Origin: [Clostridium] innocuum
GTDB lineage: Bacteria > Bacillota_I > Bacilli_A > Erysipelotrichales > Erysipelotrichaceae
Length of the DNA: 64,000 nt
NCBI GenBank assembly: GCA_012317185.1
Contig: CP048838.1
Coordinates: forward strand, 1,488,001-1,552,000
Direction: 5' to 3'
In this document: positions 18,556 to 26,317 of the stretch, one piece after another
Layout: each line of letters opens with the position of its first letter
Numbering within the stretch: position 1 is the first letter of the stretch
Notes under the pieces: generated by a model
Database searches by the model: none
Seen by the model: the letters and a program-made list of their open reading frames with translations, nothing else
What the model was told of the DNA's origin: nothing
Translations under genes and position numbers: made by a program

Positions 18556-19233
18556 ATGAAAGAATACAGCATAAAACTAAGACTTACGGCAACAGAGGCA
18601 GAACAGCTCGTAAAAGCTGCAGCACAGCACGATCAGAAGGTTTCCGAACTCCTGGAATCCTTCGTATACGACTTGGTTTCTTCCGATGAGCATCGTGGAG
18701 GAGATGAGGAGACGGAAGCAGCACAACAGTGGTATCAGCGATGCAATGAGGCGTTATACCTACATCATACGACCTCATTAACAGAAACGGAAGCACTGCA
18801 ACAGGCGGAAACGGATGCACAGAAGCGCTGCATACAGGAAGCTTTTCAGCACGTTCCTCTTTACTTTGAAGCATGGATCAAAGCTACGATGGCAGAGGAT
18901 GGCGTGATCATGGAAGATCAGGATCATGAGCGTGTACACTTTTTTATCAATACATATAATACTGTCGAATTTGACGGTGGATACGGAAACAGCTGTAATG
19001 ATTTGGAGCGTGTCTGTACATATGAAAAGATCACATGGGATGAGGTAGAAGCTCGCCTGCGCAGCTACACGAAAGAGCATCAACAGGAATTACAGTATCA
19101 CCTGCGAGAATGTTTCAAACAACTGCCAAAGCAAGACAACAGTATCGACTATGTGCAGATAAAGATGACGAGGGATATATATCGTCTGGAAGCGATGCTG
19201 CGTGAGATCCTTGGAAACTTCTGTTATGAGTGA
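18556..19233 (+). CDS. Hypothetical element protein, 225 aa
   Basis: Preceded by GAAGGAC. The first 45 residues (YSIKLRLTATEAEQLVKAAA) read like a strand-helix-helix DNA-binding start. The rest is acidic and helical, rich in Glu, Gln, His and Tyr, with no membrane segment. I do not recognise the family. It begins a run of small co-directional genes between the replication gene and parAB. Confidence 0.65.
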   Translation: MKEYSIKLRLTATEAEQLVKAAAQHDQKVSELLESFVYDLVSSDEHRGGDEETEAAQQWYQRCNEALYLHHTTSLTETEALQQAETDAQKRCIQEAFQHVPLYFEAWIKATMAEDGVIMEDQDHERVHFFINTYNTVEFDGGYGNSCNDLERVCTYEKITWDEVEARLRSYTKEHQQELQYHLRECFKQLPKQDNSIDYVQIKMTRDIYRLEAMLREILGNFCYE

Positions 19234-19278
19234 GCCACTGTTCGAATTGGATGAAACAGGAGAAGGAGGTAGTGTGAC

Positions 19279-19506
19279 ATGAAGAAAGCAAAGACAGGAA
19301 GTGTCCCTGCATGGGTACTATCACATCTGAAAAGATACGGTAATTGTGCCATCGGAAGGAAGATCGCAAAAGAACTCGGAGATGAATTATTACCCCTCCT
19401 GCGAGAAGAGGGTTACGTTTGTGAGTTCCTCACGATCGATCATACTGGGGAAGGAAAAAGCGGAACGACCTACCTCGTCAGATGCCTATGCGGAAACAGA
19501 AGATAA
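19279..19506 (+). CDS. Small hypothetical protein, 75 aa
   Basis: AGAAGGAGGTAGTG precedes the ATG, a very strong ribosome site. The protein is basic, with VPAWVLSHLKRYGNCAIGRKIAK at its start and two Cys near its end (RCLCGNRR). It overlaps the next small gene by 25 bases. No family was recognised. Confidence 0.55.
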   Translation: MKKAKTGSVPAWVLSHLKRYGNCAIGRKIAKELGDELLPLLREEGYVCEFLTIDHTGEGKSGTTYLVRCLCGNRR

Positions 19507-19655
19507 CAGCTGTACTTCATATGTTGCGCTACTTACATCAAGGCTGTGTCGGATATGCACAACATATTGAAATGCAGAAATGGATTCGACAAAAAGGATT
19601 GCATAACGTCTATCACTTCATGTGGGAAACCTTCCAAGATGCTTGGAAGAGGTGA
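19482..19655 (+). CDS. Very small hypothetical protein, 57 aa
   Basis: Overlaps the end of the 75-aa gene in another frame and runs MPMRKQKITAVLHML ... WETFQDAWKR. It could also start at the ATG at 19488 (55 aa). It is basic, aromatic and has no membrane segment. The close packing in a gene row supports it, but the ribosome site is not strong. Confidence 0.4.
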   Translation: MPMRKQKITAVLHMLRYLHQGCVGYAQHIEMQKWIRQKGLHNVYHFMWETFQDAWKR

Positions 19656-19685
19656 AAGCGTCATGAATAGAAAGGAAAAACGGAA

Positions 19686-20177
19686 ATGATGAAAAAAATC
19701 AGACGTATCATCATCGTATCGGCAATCATACTATCAGCCGCATTACCAGGATTGAAGAAACTGCAGCCGTTGGAACAGGAAGGCGTGAAGCTGACAAAAT
19801 GTACGGATGGCGATACCGCCCATTTCATGATCGATGGGCAAGATACGACGGTGCGATTCCTAGCCATCGATACACCGGAGACGAAAAAGCCAAACACGCC
19901 GGTACAACCCTATGGCAAAGAAGCAAGCCAATATACATGTGATGCCCTTAGCAGCGCAAAAGAGATCCGTTTGGAATATGAAAAAGAAAAGACCGATAAG
20001 TACGGAAGGTGTCTGGCGTGGGTGTTCGTAGATGATGAATTACTGCAGGAAAAGCTCATACGAAAGGGATACGCCAAAGTAGCGTACCTATACGATGAGT
20101 ATACGTATACCGGCAGATTGCAAAAAGCAGAGAAAGAAGCGAAAGAGCGAGAGCTGGGTCTATGGGATAAGGAATAA
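19686..20177 (+). CDS. Secreted or membrane-anchored staphylococcal-type nuclease
   Basis: A 163-aa SNase-fold nuclease. Hydrophobic residues 7-20 form a signal peptide or anchor. The active-site spacing matches staphylococcal nuclease: Asp43, Arg57, Asp62, Glu65 and Arg108 correspond to its Asp21, Arg35, Asp40, Glu43 and Arg87. It cuts DNA or RNA outside the membrane with Ca2+. Such genes are common accessory genes on plasmids and ICEs. A role in handling competing extracellular DNA or loosening the surface during transfer is only a guess. It sits among small genes of the element. Confidence 0.88.
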   Translation: MMKKIRRIIIVSAIILSAALPGLKKLQPLEQEGVKLTKCTDGDTAHFMIDGQDTTVRFLAIDTPETKKPNTPVQPYGKEASQYTCDALSSAKEIRLEYEKEKTDKYGRCLAWVFVDDELLQEKLIRKGYAKVAYLYDEYTYTGRLQKAEKEAKERELGLWDKE

Positions 20178-20191
20178 GGAGAATTTTATGA

Positions 20192-20410
20192 ATGAAAAAG
20201 AGAACCCACACGTATAAGTTTACGATTTATTTTGATCGTAATGCAAATTGTGAATGTGAGACTGAAGAAATATCTTACGAGGAACTCACAAAGATGTTGA
20301 ATATGCCAGTGAAACAGGCATTGAATAAGTTTGGATATATAAATTTAAGAATAGAAGTATTAGACCATGAGGAGATGAAATTATGTCACATACAAAACAA
20401 TATGAGCTGA
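20192..20410 (+). CDS. Small hypothetical protein, 72 aa
   Basis: AAGGAG lies 12 bases before an ATG whose frame gives a 72-aa protein with a beta-strand start (YKFTIYFDRNANCECETEE) and a helix. An ATG 4 bases earlier gives only 9 codons. It overlaps the next gene by 28 bases. No family was recognised. Confidence 0.5.
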   Translation: MKKRTHTYKFTIYFDRNANCECETEEISYEELTKMLNMPVKQALNKFGYINLRIEVLDHEEMKLCHIQNNMS

Positions 20411-20649
20411 TCATAGAGCGTGCAAAGGATTTGCAGATCATACAGATGGAGGAGGATCTTCTCAGTATCATGATGGATCTTGAAAGTGCAGATGAGACGT
20501 TCCACGTACGTTGGGATGACTTATTGGCCGCAGATGATTTTAACTTCGTACATGATGTTTGCGGCATCCGGAATCACATCGTCCGGGATGATTTTCCATC
20601 ACATGGTTTTGGATACTTCGTACCACGTTTTGCGGGAGATAAGACATGA
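20383..20649 (+). CDS. Small acidic hypothetical protein, 88 aa
   Basis: GAGGAGATGAAATT precedes the start. The protein is acidic and rich in Asp, Ile and Met, with no membrane segment. It overlaps both neighbours, and its stop codon shares the ATGA with the next start. This tight coupling supports a real gene. The family is unknown. Confidence 0.55.
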   Translation: MSHTKQYELIIERAKDLQIIQMEEDLLSIMMDLESADETFHVRWDDLLAADDFNFVHDVCGIRNHIVRDDFPSHGFGYFVPRFAGDKT

Positions 20650-20810
20650 TGATCCTGCGGTTAGAATTCGTACACGAAAGTGAAAGGACACAACTTCTAA
20701 AGAAGATCCGGGAGGATTATATCATCGTGGAAGAAAGTAAGGTGACCCCTTCCAAAAAGAAAAACAGCAAGAAGCTGCTGCAATTCATAGAAATAGAGAA
20801 ACGGGTCTAG
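20646..20810 (+). CDS. Very small hypothetical protein, 54 aa
   Basis: Starts at the ATG overlapping the stop of the 88-aa gene (ATGA) and runs MMILRLEFVHESERTQLLKK to a Lys-rich end. The translational coupling and the charged, helical composition make it plausible. It ends three bases before the first parS-like palindrome. Confidence 0.5.
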   Translation: MMILRLEFVHESERTQLLKKIREDYIIVEESKVTPSKKKNSKKLLQFIEIEKRV

Positions 20811-20812
20811 CG

Positions 20813-20829
20813 GTACCACGCACTGGTAC
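20813..20829. promoter_or_regulatory. parS-like palindrome upstream of parA (degenerate)
   Basis: GTACCACGCACTGGTAC matches the 17-bp palindrome GTACCAGTCACTGGTAC at 15 of 17 positions. It lies 40 bases before parA, a usual place for a partition-complex site or an autoregulatory operator. Confidence 0.6.
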
Positions 20830-20869
20830 AACGAAAACGAAAACAGAAACGTAAAGAGGAGAAACAGAA

Positions 20870-21592
20870 ATGAATAAAATCATCGCTATAACGAATAGAA
20901 AAGGTGGCAGTGGAAAGACCACGACTGCTAAGAATCTAGCATATGACCTCACACTGAAAGGTAAGCGGGTACTGCTTATCGATCTAGACCCACAGTGCAA
21001 TGCGACCGAAGGTCTTACACGCAGAAAATATAAGAGAACGGTCATCGGGATGCTGCAATGGATGCCGGTACGGAAGTGTATCTACAAAACAAGATTCAAA
21101 GATTTGGATATCCTGCCAGGGAATGATTATCTTGCAAGTACAGAGGTACAGGACAATATCTTGATAAAACAGGTATTACCGGTCCGAGAGGATTATGATC
21201 ACATCATCATCGATACATCCCCCTATTTCAATAAGCTCACCGCAGAGATACTGAAGATCAGTGACTTAGTCATCATCCCTACTCTGCTGGAAGATGATTC
21301 CATGAAAGGAGTCATGACGACGATCCTGGAATTGATGGCATTGTTCGGGGATACGATCCGCTGTAAGGTCTTGGCGACGATGGTTGACGACAGCAGATTT
21401 GCCGAGAATCTATTAACAGCCTTGAAAAAGGATGTCGGAATCTTGTGTTTTGATACCTTTATCCGAGAGAATCACATAGCAGTAAGAAGAGCCAGAAAGC
21501 GTCAGGTACCGCTCTCCTATCGCTATCGGTATACATCGAAAGCCGCCCGAGACTATGAAAGACTTACGGCAGAATTACTGGAGGTGATATGA
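20870..21592 (+). CDS. parA: ParA-type partition ATPase
   Basis: A 240-aa Walker-type ATPase. The deviant Walker A is KGGSGKTT (residues 11-18), Walker A' is LLIDLDPQCNAT, and Walker B is HIIIDTSPYF. It has no N-terminal helix-turn-helix, so it is the short (type Ib-like or chromosomal) form. It works with ParB to distribute DNA copies to daughter cells. GAGGAG precedes the start. The parB gene begins 1 base after its stop. Its presence implies that the element spends time as a low-copy circle or descends from a plasmid. Confidence 0.95.
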   Translation: MNKIIAITNRKGGSGKTTTAKNLAYDLTLKGKRVLLIDLDPQCNATEGLTRRKYKRTVIGMLQWMPVRKCIYKTRFKDLDILPGNDYLASTEVQDNILIKQVLPVREDYDHIIIDTSPYFNKLTAEILKISDLVIIPTLLEDDSMKGVMTTILELMALFGDTIRCKVLATMVDDSRFAENLLTALKKDVGILCFDTFIRENHIAVRRARKRQVPLSYRYRYTSKAARDYERLTAELLEVI

Positions 21593-21593
21593 T

Positions 21594-22610
21594 ATGGCGA
21601 AGAAAAGTATCCTCGGGGAATTCATGCAAAGTTCTGCAGGAAAGAAGCTGGGCTTTGACAATCACATCAAGAACATCCATTATACTAAAATCAAGCGACC
21701 ACAACGAAATCGCGAATTAAGAAGAATCGATGAATTGGCTGAAGATATCCGGGAGGACGGTCTGGAAAATAACCTTCTGGTACGAAAGATAGAAGATGAC
21801 AGATACGAAGTAGAACTGATCGGAGGGGAACGCCGATATTCTGCGATCCTGCGGAATATCGAATATGGAGATAGGACCTATGAATATATCCCCTGTAAGG
21901 TCTTGACGATGAGTGATATAGACGCACGGAAACGTTTGATCTTGAACAATATGGAAAATGATCCGTTGACGAATGCCGAAAAACTGGAAGCTGTCGAGGA
22001 ACTGAAAGAGATATACAAAGCAAAGAAGGAGGCCGGTGAAAACATCCCGGGGCGTATCCAGACGATCATCGCAAGTGAGATGGGGCTGAAGAAATCCCAG
22101 ATAGCCAATTATGAAAAGATCCTGAATCATGCATCAGAGGAAGTCAGAGAGAGCATCCGGAAAGAAGAACTGCCTCTGGATGCAGCTGTGACACTGGTGG
22201 ATCTGGATGAGGAGGAACAACGCCGATTTCTGAACGAACATGATACCTACAGTAAGAAAGCGGTGGAATCTTACAAAGAAGCAAAGCATGCGCAAGAGCA
22301 GCCGATCGAAAAGCAACTCTATTATGATGAATACGATGAGATCCAAGAAATCGATATAGAGGATGTAGATCAAAGGAAGGATACAGAGGTTGATGAAATC
22401 TTAGAAAGTGAAGCATGGGACAGCAGAACAGATACGCCCCCTATTGAAACAATCGAGGATATCATGACAGATATCGTCAATAGCATGGAGAAACTGGAGA
22501 CGAAACTTCGTGGCGTCGAATTCCGTGACGAATATGCACAGTTTCAAAAGATCCAACGAGAGATCGATACATTGATGGAAAGATTAGGTCTGGTCTATGA
22601 AGAAGCGTAA
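21594..22610 (+). CDS. parB: ParB-type partition protein
   Basis: A 338-aa ParB/Spo0J-family protein. The N-terminal CTP-binding boxes are visible as ENNLLVRK, LIGGERRYSAI and NNMENDPLTNAEKLEAV. A helix-turn-helix lies around IIASEMGLKKSQIANYEKIL (about 160-180). The long acidic C-terminal part (240-338) would carry the dimer domain. ParB proteins load on palindromic parS sites and slide as CTP clamps. Palindromes just downstream (22,624 and 22,774) and upstream of parA are the obvious targets. Confidence 0.92.
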   Translation: MAKKSILGEFMQSSAGKKLGFDNHIKNIHYTKIKRPQRNRELRRIDELAEDIREDGLENNLLVRKIEDDRYEVELIGGERRYSAILRNIEYGDRTYEYIPCKVLTMSDIDARKRLILNNMENDPLTNAEKLEAVEELKEIYKAKKEAGENIPGRIQTIIASEMGLKKSQIANYEKILNHASEEVRESIRKEELPLDAAVTLVDLDEEEQRRFLNEHDTYSKKAVESYKEAKHAQEQPIEKQLYYDEYDEIQEIDIEDVDQRKDTEVDEILESEAWDSRTDTPPIETIEDIMTDIVNSMEKLETKLRGVEFRDEYAQFQKIQREIDTLMERLGLVYEEA

Positions 22611-22623
22611 GTTCTATGTCTTT

Positions 22624-22640
22624 GTACCAGTCACTAGTGC
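22624..22640. promoter_or_regulatory. parS-like palindrome just after parB (degenerate)
   Basis: GTACCAGTCACTAGTGC keeps the left arm and centre and differs at two positions of the right arm. It starts 14 bases after the parB stop. Confidence 0.6.
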
Positions 22641-23186
22641 AAAGGAAAGAGGTCTTCGATGTATGAATCCTTATCATTGGAATCGTATGTATTTCATTCA
22701 GCGTATTGTCATATGCCCTTTGCAAGGTAAGTGATGAAGCTGATAGACGAGCAGGATATGACGAATAAAAAATGTACCAGTCACTGGTACATTCGAGCAT
22801 TCCTACCATACATCTTATGAAAAAGATCCGATAAGATGGATATTCATATGAAAAGGTGTCATGAGCCATATCTCGGCATAAACATAAGAACCACATATGG
22901 AGCGGAGAAAATCATGCTAATGTTCCCGGAATACATCATCGTTCTCGGAAACAGATGAAATTGTGAAAATCAGTCAGTACTGTAAAAAGTTGAGATTCTT
23001 TTCCGCAATATCCCATCTTCTGGACGATCGTAGAAACATGAGAGTAAAATGTAATAAAGAAGTTCTTCTGTATGCATGGATCAGGCCTCTACGATCGGCT
23101 ACAAGCTAGGATATGATCCTCTTATAATTATAACAGATAAGAAAGAAAAAGCCAGAATAATGCAAGGCAATCGTACCAATCACTGG
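22641..23186. other. Non-coding region behind parB
   Basis: About 550 bases with two parS-like palindromes (22,774 and 23,173) and a few short reading frames of fewer than 30 codons. I see no convincing gene. A GATCGTAGA/CTACGATC pair lies near 23,025-23,095. The region may form the centromere of the element. Confidence 0.4.
22774..22790. promoter_or_regulatory. parS-like palindrome, perfect copy
   Basis: GTACCAGTCACTGGTAC is a perfect 8+1+8 palindrome. With one more base on each side it reads TGTACCAGTCACTGGTACA. Confidence 0.7.
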
Positions 23187-24937
23187 CTGAAGTGAAAAGT
23201 TAAATTCCACTTTCAAAGTAGCTAAGTAGAAAAGACTCTTACACAACAATCTAGTTGAATTTACACTTACAATTGCATTTAGTCTTTCATATATCCTTTT
23301 TTATATCTATGATGAAGGTAACCGCTGGTTATTATCATACACATTACAAAGGGTGATGAATATGGCAACGAACAAAAACAAACATCTGACTCAGGACGAT
23401 CGCAATGTCATCGCGATCGGCATCGTTAATGGTTCCTCTAAAAAAGCTATTGCTGATAATCTAGGCAAAGATAAATCTACGATAGGTAAGGAAATCCGTG
23501 CTCACCGTTATCTCTCTCATAAATCTACACTTTCTCTAGAATGCGAGAACTATGCTCACTGTAAGTTTAAGAGAAAGAATTGTACTGTCAACTGCCCTGA
23601 TTATTCTAAGTTCCGCTGTAAACGCAGAGATCGTACTCCGGGAGCTTGTAATGGCTGTGAGAAACTGAAAAGCTGCCGCTTTGATAAATACCTCTATAAA
23701 CCTACGATCGCCTATGAGGAATACCGTAGCGAACTCGTTGAGTCTCGAACCGGAATCAATCTGACCTCATCAGAAGCTGTAGAGCTAGGCAATACCATCA
23801 AGCCTCTTCTATTAAAAGGTCATTCACCTTATCAGATCATAGCTGCACATCCCGAACTTTGAATCAGTGAGAAGACACTCTACAACTATATTGAACAAGG
23901 TGTATTCGAATGTGTTGGCATTGCTAACATTGACCTTCGTATAAAAGTCAAAAGAAAAATGACCGCTAAGAAGAAGACGATCTATAAAAAACGACAAGAC
24001 CGTAAATTCCTTGTTGGACGGCTTTACACAGATTACCAATCCTATGTTGAGTCTGAGGAAATCACTCACATTTTACAAATGGATACAGTCTACAATGACA
24101 TTTCCAATGGACCGTTTATCCAGACTTTCAAATTCATCAAATATGGGCTCCTGTTTGCTGTATATCACGACACGAAGACTGCTGCAGATATGGTTGACGG
24201 ACTAGCTGTTCTTGATTCCATCCTTGGAAAAAGCCTGTTTGAACAGGAAGCTCATATAACACTCACCGATCGCGGAGGTGAATTTACTGATGCTGAGCAT
24301 ATGGAAAAAAGAGACGATGGTACCAGAAGGACACGAGTCTTCTATTGCGACCCTATGCAGTCCGGGCAGAAAGGAAGCCTGGAAAATATGCATCGTGAAT
24401 TACGTTATATATTACCTAACGAAGTAGACTTACGCAGTATCGGCCTGACCGATCAGACTTCCTTGAATGTAGCCATCTCACATATCAATTCCAGTGCCAA
24501 GGAACATTTGAATGGAAAATCCCCATTTGAGCTATGTGAGTTCATGTGTCCGGAATTAGCGCAGAAACTTTATGAATTTGGTCTACAGAAAATAGAAAAG
24601 GACGAAGTGATACTTCGTCCAAGCGTATTGACTCATAAGTAACAAACAGATGATATAAAGAATGATAAGAGCGGCGGCAAAGAACAGTTATTTATAGTGT
24701 AACTATAAAATGGAAGTGGAATTTAGTTATACATAGGCATAATGGAGCCTATTTTCAGTGCGCTTATCCATTTTATCTATCATTCGCACAATGACCACTT
24801 TCTTCACATTTTTACTTACTTCTACCTATTTGAAACCCTTTCTAACGCTATATTTATGCTCTGTATAGACTTCTGTAGAAGAAAGTTCCACATTTTTTAT
24901 TCGCCTTTTGAAAGTGGAATTTAACTTTTCACTTCAG
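23187..24937 (+). mobile_element. IS30-family insertion sequence inside a parS-like palindrome
   Basis: A 1,751-bp element with near-perfect inverted ends of about 30 bp (CTGAAGTGAAAAGTTAAATT and onward; the right end is the complement). It is flanked by a 15-bp direct repeat CGTACCAATCACTGG (23172-23186 and 24938-24952), the duplicated target. The target is a copy of the parS-like palindrome: the left flank keeps the first part, and the right flank carries the whole site (24939-24955). The transposase inside is broken by one stop codon. The right 170 bp recur, decayed, at 61,608. Confidence 0.9.
23362..24642 (+). pseudogene. IS30-family transposase with one internal stop
   Basis: One reading frame of about 426 codons interrupted only by TGA at 23860-23862, between AAHPEL and ISEKTLYNYI. 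A single base change would restore it (GGA for Gly, as I recall for the family). The N-terminal half has the IS30 helix-turn-helix (SKKAIADNLGKDKSTIGKEI) and a Cys-rich segment. The C-terminal half has the DDE parts LQMDTV, TDRGGEF and the late Glu in HRELRYILPNEVD. The full enzyme is probably inactive. The start at 23362 is chosen over 23353 by spacing to AAAGGG. Confidence 0.85.
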
Positions 24938-24938
24938 C

Positions 24939-24955
24939 GTACCAATCACTGGTAC
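24939..24955. promoter_or_regulatory. parS-like palindrome split or duplicated by the IS
   Basis: GTACCAATCACTGGTAC (16 of 17 positions) forms the right flank of the IS30-type element. The left flank (23173-23189) carries the same start before the IS begins. Confidence 0.6.
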
Positions 24956-25037
24956 ATGTCATGTGCAAGTGGAAATGATACATTTGATCAACAAATAGGA
25001 ATTTAACATAAAAAGAGATATCGAAGGGTATATGTAA

Positions 25038-25066
25038 TTGTTATCCCCTTACGATAGTGATATACT
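25038..25066 (+). promoter_or_regulatory. Promoter of the lipoprotein gene and possibly the conjugation operon
   Basis: TTGTTA (25038-25043) and TATACT (25061-25066) with a 17-base spacer, about 33 bases ahead of the lipoprotein start. Confidence 0.65.
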
Positions 25067-25098
25067 AAAAATAGATAGAAAAGTGGAGGGAATATATT

Positions 25099-26094
25099 AT
25101 GAAGAAATTATTAAGTATCGCTGCAGTGTCAGCGCTCGTATTGACAGGTTGCAGTAAAGAGCTGAAGGTAAAGACGGTTGATAAACTGACTGTGGAGTAT
25201 GGCGATACATTGGATAACAACAAACTCTTTGACGCAAAAAAATCTGATAAAAATATCAAAGTAGATAAAGTACAGGATTTCAATGCAAAGAAAGTTGGAA
25301 ATCAGACCTTGAAGGTCACATTTACTGATGGGGACAAGACTATCCAGAAAGATGTGAAGATCATAGTTAAAGATACAAAGAGACCTGAAATTGTACTGAA
25401 GAAGGATAAAGTCACAATCACTGCAGGTGATAAACTTAATCTGAAAGACAATGTAAAATCAGTAAAGGATCCCGTAGATGGTGCTTTGAAATACAGTGAT
25501 AAAGAAACTAAAAAATCAGGCTACTGCATTGATAAAGGAAAATTAAACACAAAGAAAGCCGGAACTTATGAAGTCATTGTAAAAGCATTTGATGCTAACG
25601 GAAACAAGACGGAGAAGAAATTCAAAGTCATCGTAAAGGAAAAAGAAAAGGCAAAAGCAACTACTGAAGGACAGAAATCTGAAGCAGCCCAGAATAACAA
25701 TAATGCAGGACAACGATCAGAGACATCCTCTCCATCTACAGGTAATCAAAATGCAGGGACAAGTGGAGGACAAGGAAGCAGCACTGCGAATACTGGAAGC
25801 TCCTCCGGTTCCAATGGAGCACAGAGTTCCGCTCCTTCACAGGCAAAGCCGTCAACACCTACTCCAGCACCTTCTGAGCCATATATCGTAGATGATGGAA
25901 GGAAACAAGGATTACCGATTTCTATGCAGTCTCCATTGTTTGATGATCCAAGAGCTGCAGAAGCATGGGCTGATGAAATATTTGATCAATCTATGACTGA
26001 CCAAAATCACCCTTATTATAATTGTAATGGTTGGAGTAGTACGTATGTGGAATTTAGTGATGGCTCAACAAAATATAGCATTTATTGGTATTAA
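25099..26094 (+). CDS. Lipoprotein with Ig-like domains
   Basis: A 331-aa surface lipoprotein. The signal peptide ends in the lipobox LTGC (Cys18). Two bacterial Ig-like domains follow: 22-95, closing with KDVKIIVKD, and 96-180, with VTITAGDKLNLKD, KKAGTYEVIVKAFDANGN and FKVIVKEK. A long Ser/Gly/Asn/Gln/Pro linker (185-265) leads to a C-terminal module with SPLFDDPRAAEAWADEIF and YYNCNGW. A comparable end module occurs in the protein at 32,445. It is probably an exposed adhesion or scaffold protein at the start of the pilus/transfer gene cluster. AGTGGAGGG precedes the start, and two terminators follow. Confidence 0.85.
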   Translation: MKKLLSIAAVSALVLTGCSKELKVKTVDKLTVEYGDTLDNNKLFDAKKSDKNIKVDKVQDFNAKKVGNQTLKVTFTDGDKTIQKDVKIIVKDTKRPEIVLKKDKVTITAGDKLNLKDNVKSVKDPVDGALKYSDKETKKSGYCIDKGKLNTKKAGTYEVIVKAFDANGNKTEKKFKVIVKEKEKAKATTEGQKSEAAQNNNNAGQRSETSSPSTGNQNAGTSGGQGSSTANTGSSSGSNGAQSSAPSQAKPSTPTPAPSEPYIVDDGRKQGLPISMQSPLFDDPRAAEAWADEIFDQSMTDQNHPYYNCNGWSSTYVEFSDGSTKYSIYWY

Positions 26095-26101
26095 AAAATG
26101 T

Positions 26102-26169
26102 AGAAGCGAAAGTATCGCTTCTTTTTTGTTAATAGAAAATCAAGACGGACAGAGGTTCGTCTTTTTTTT
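26102..26169 (+). terminator. Two terminators after the lipoprotein gene
   Basis: AGAAGCGA/TCGCTTCT (26102-26122) with six T, and then AAGACG/CGTCTT (26142-26163) with eight T. Read-through or a further promoter is needed to express the genes behind them. Confidence 0.8.
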
Positions 26170-26184
26170 GTTGGAGGTGACCAT

Positions 26185-26232
26185 ATGAATTACTACAAGG
26201 TAAGATATGACTCGCAGCTGCTCGCAGCGTAA
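26185..26232 (+). CDS. Possible 15-codon leader peptide
   Basis: A very strong ribosome site (TTGGAGGTGACC) stands before ATG and 15 codons (MNYYKVRYDSQLLAA). It lies between the double terminator and the adhesin gene. It could be a leader peptide or the remnant start of a lost gene. Confidence 0.25.
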   Translation: MNYYKVRYDSQLLAA

Positions 26233-26317
26233 GGCGAATACAGGAAAAGGTTTCATATATGTCATTGTATGAGTATACCTATAAAAAAATAAGTGAAAAT
26301 TTATGGAGGAAAACGAG

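Noticed and set aside
24742..24924. 60-codon frame at the right end of the IS30-type element
   Set aside because: It is the IS terminal region, whose copy at 61,608 has decayed without frame conservation.
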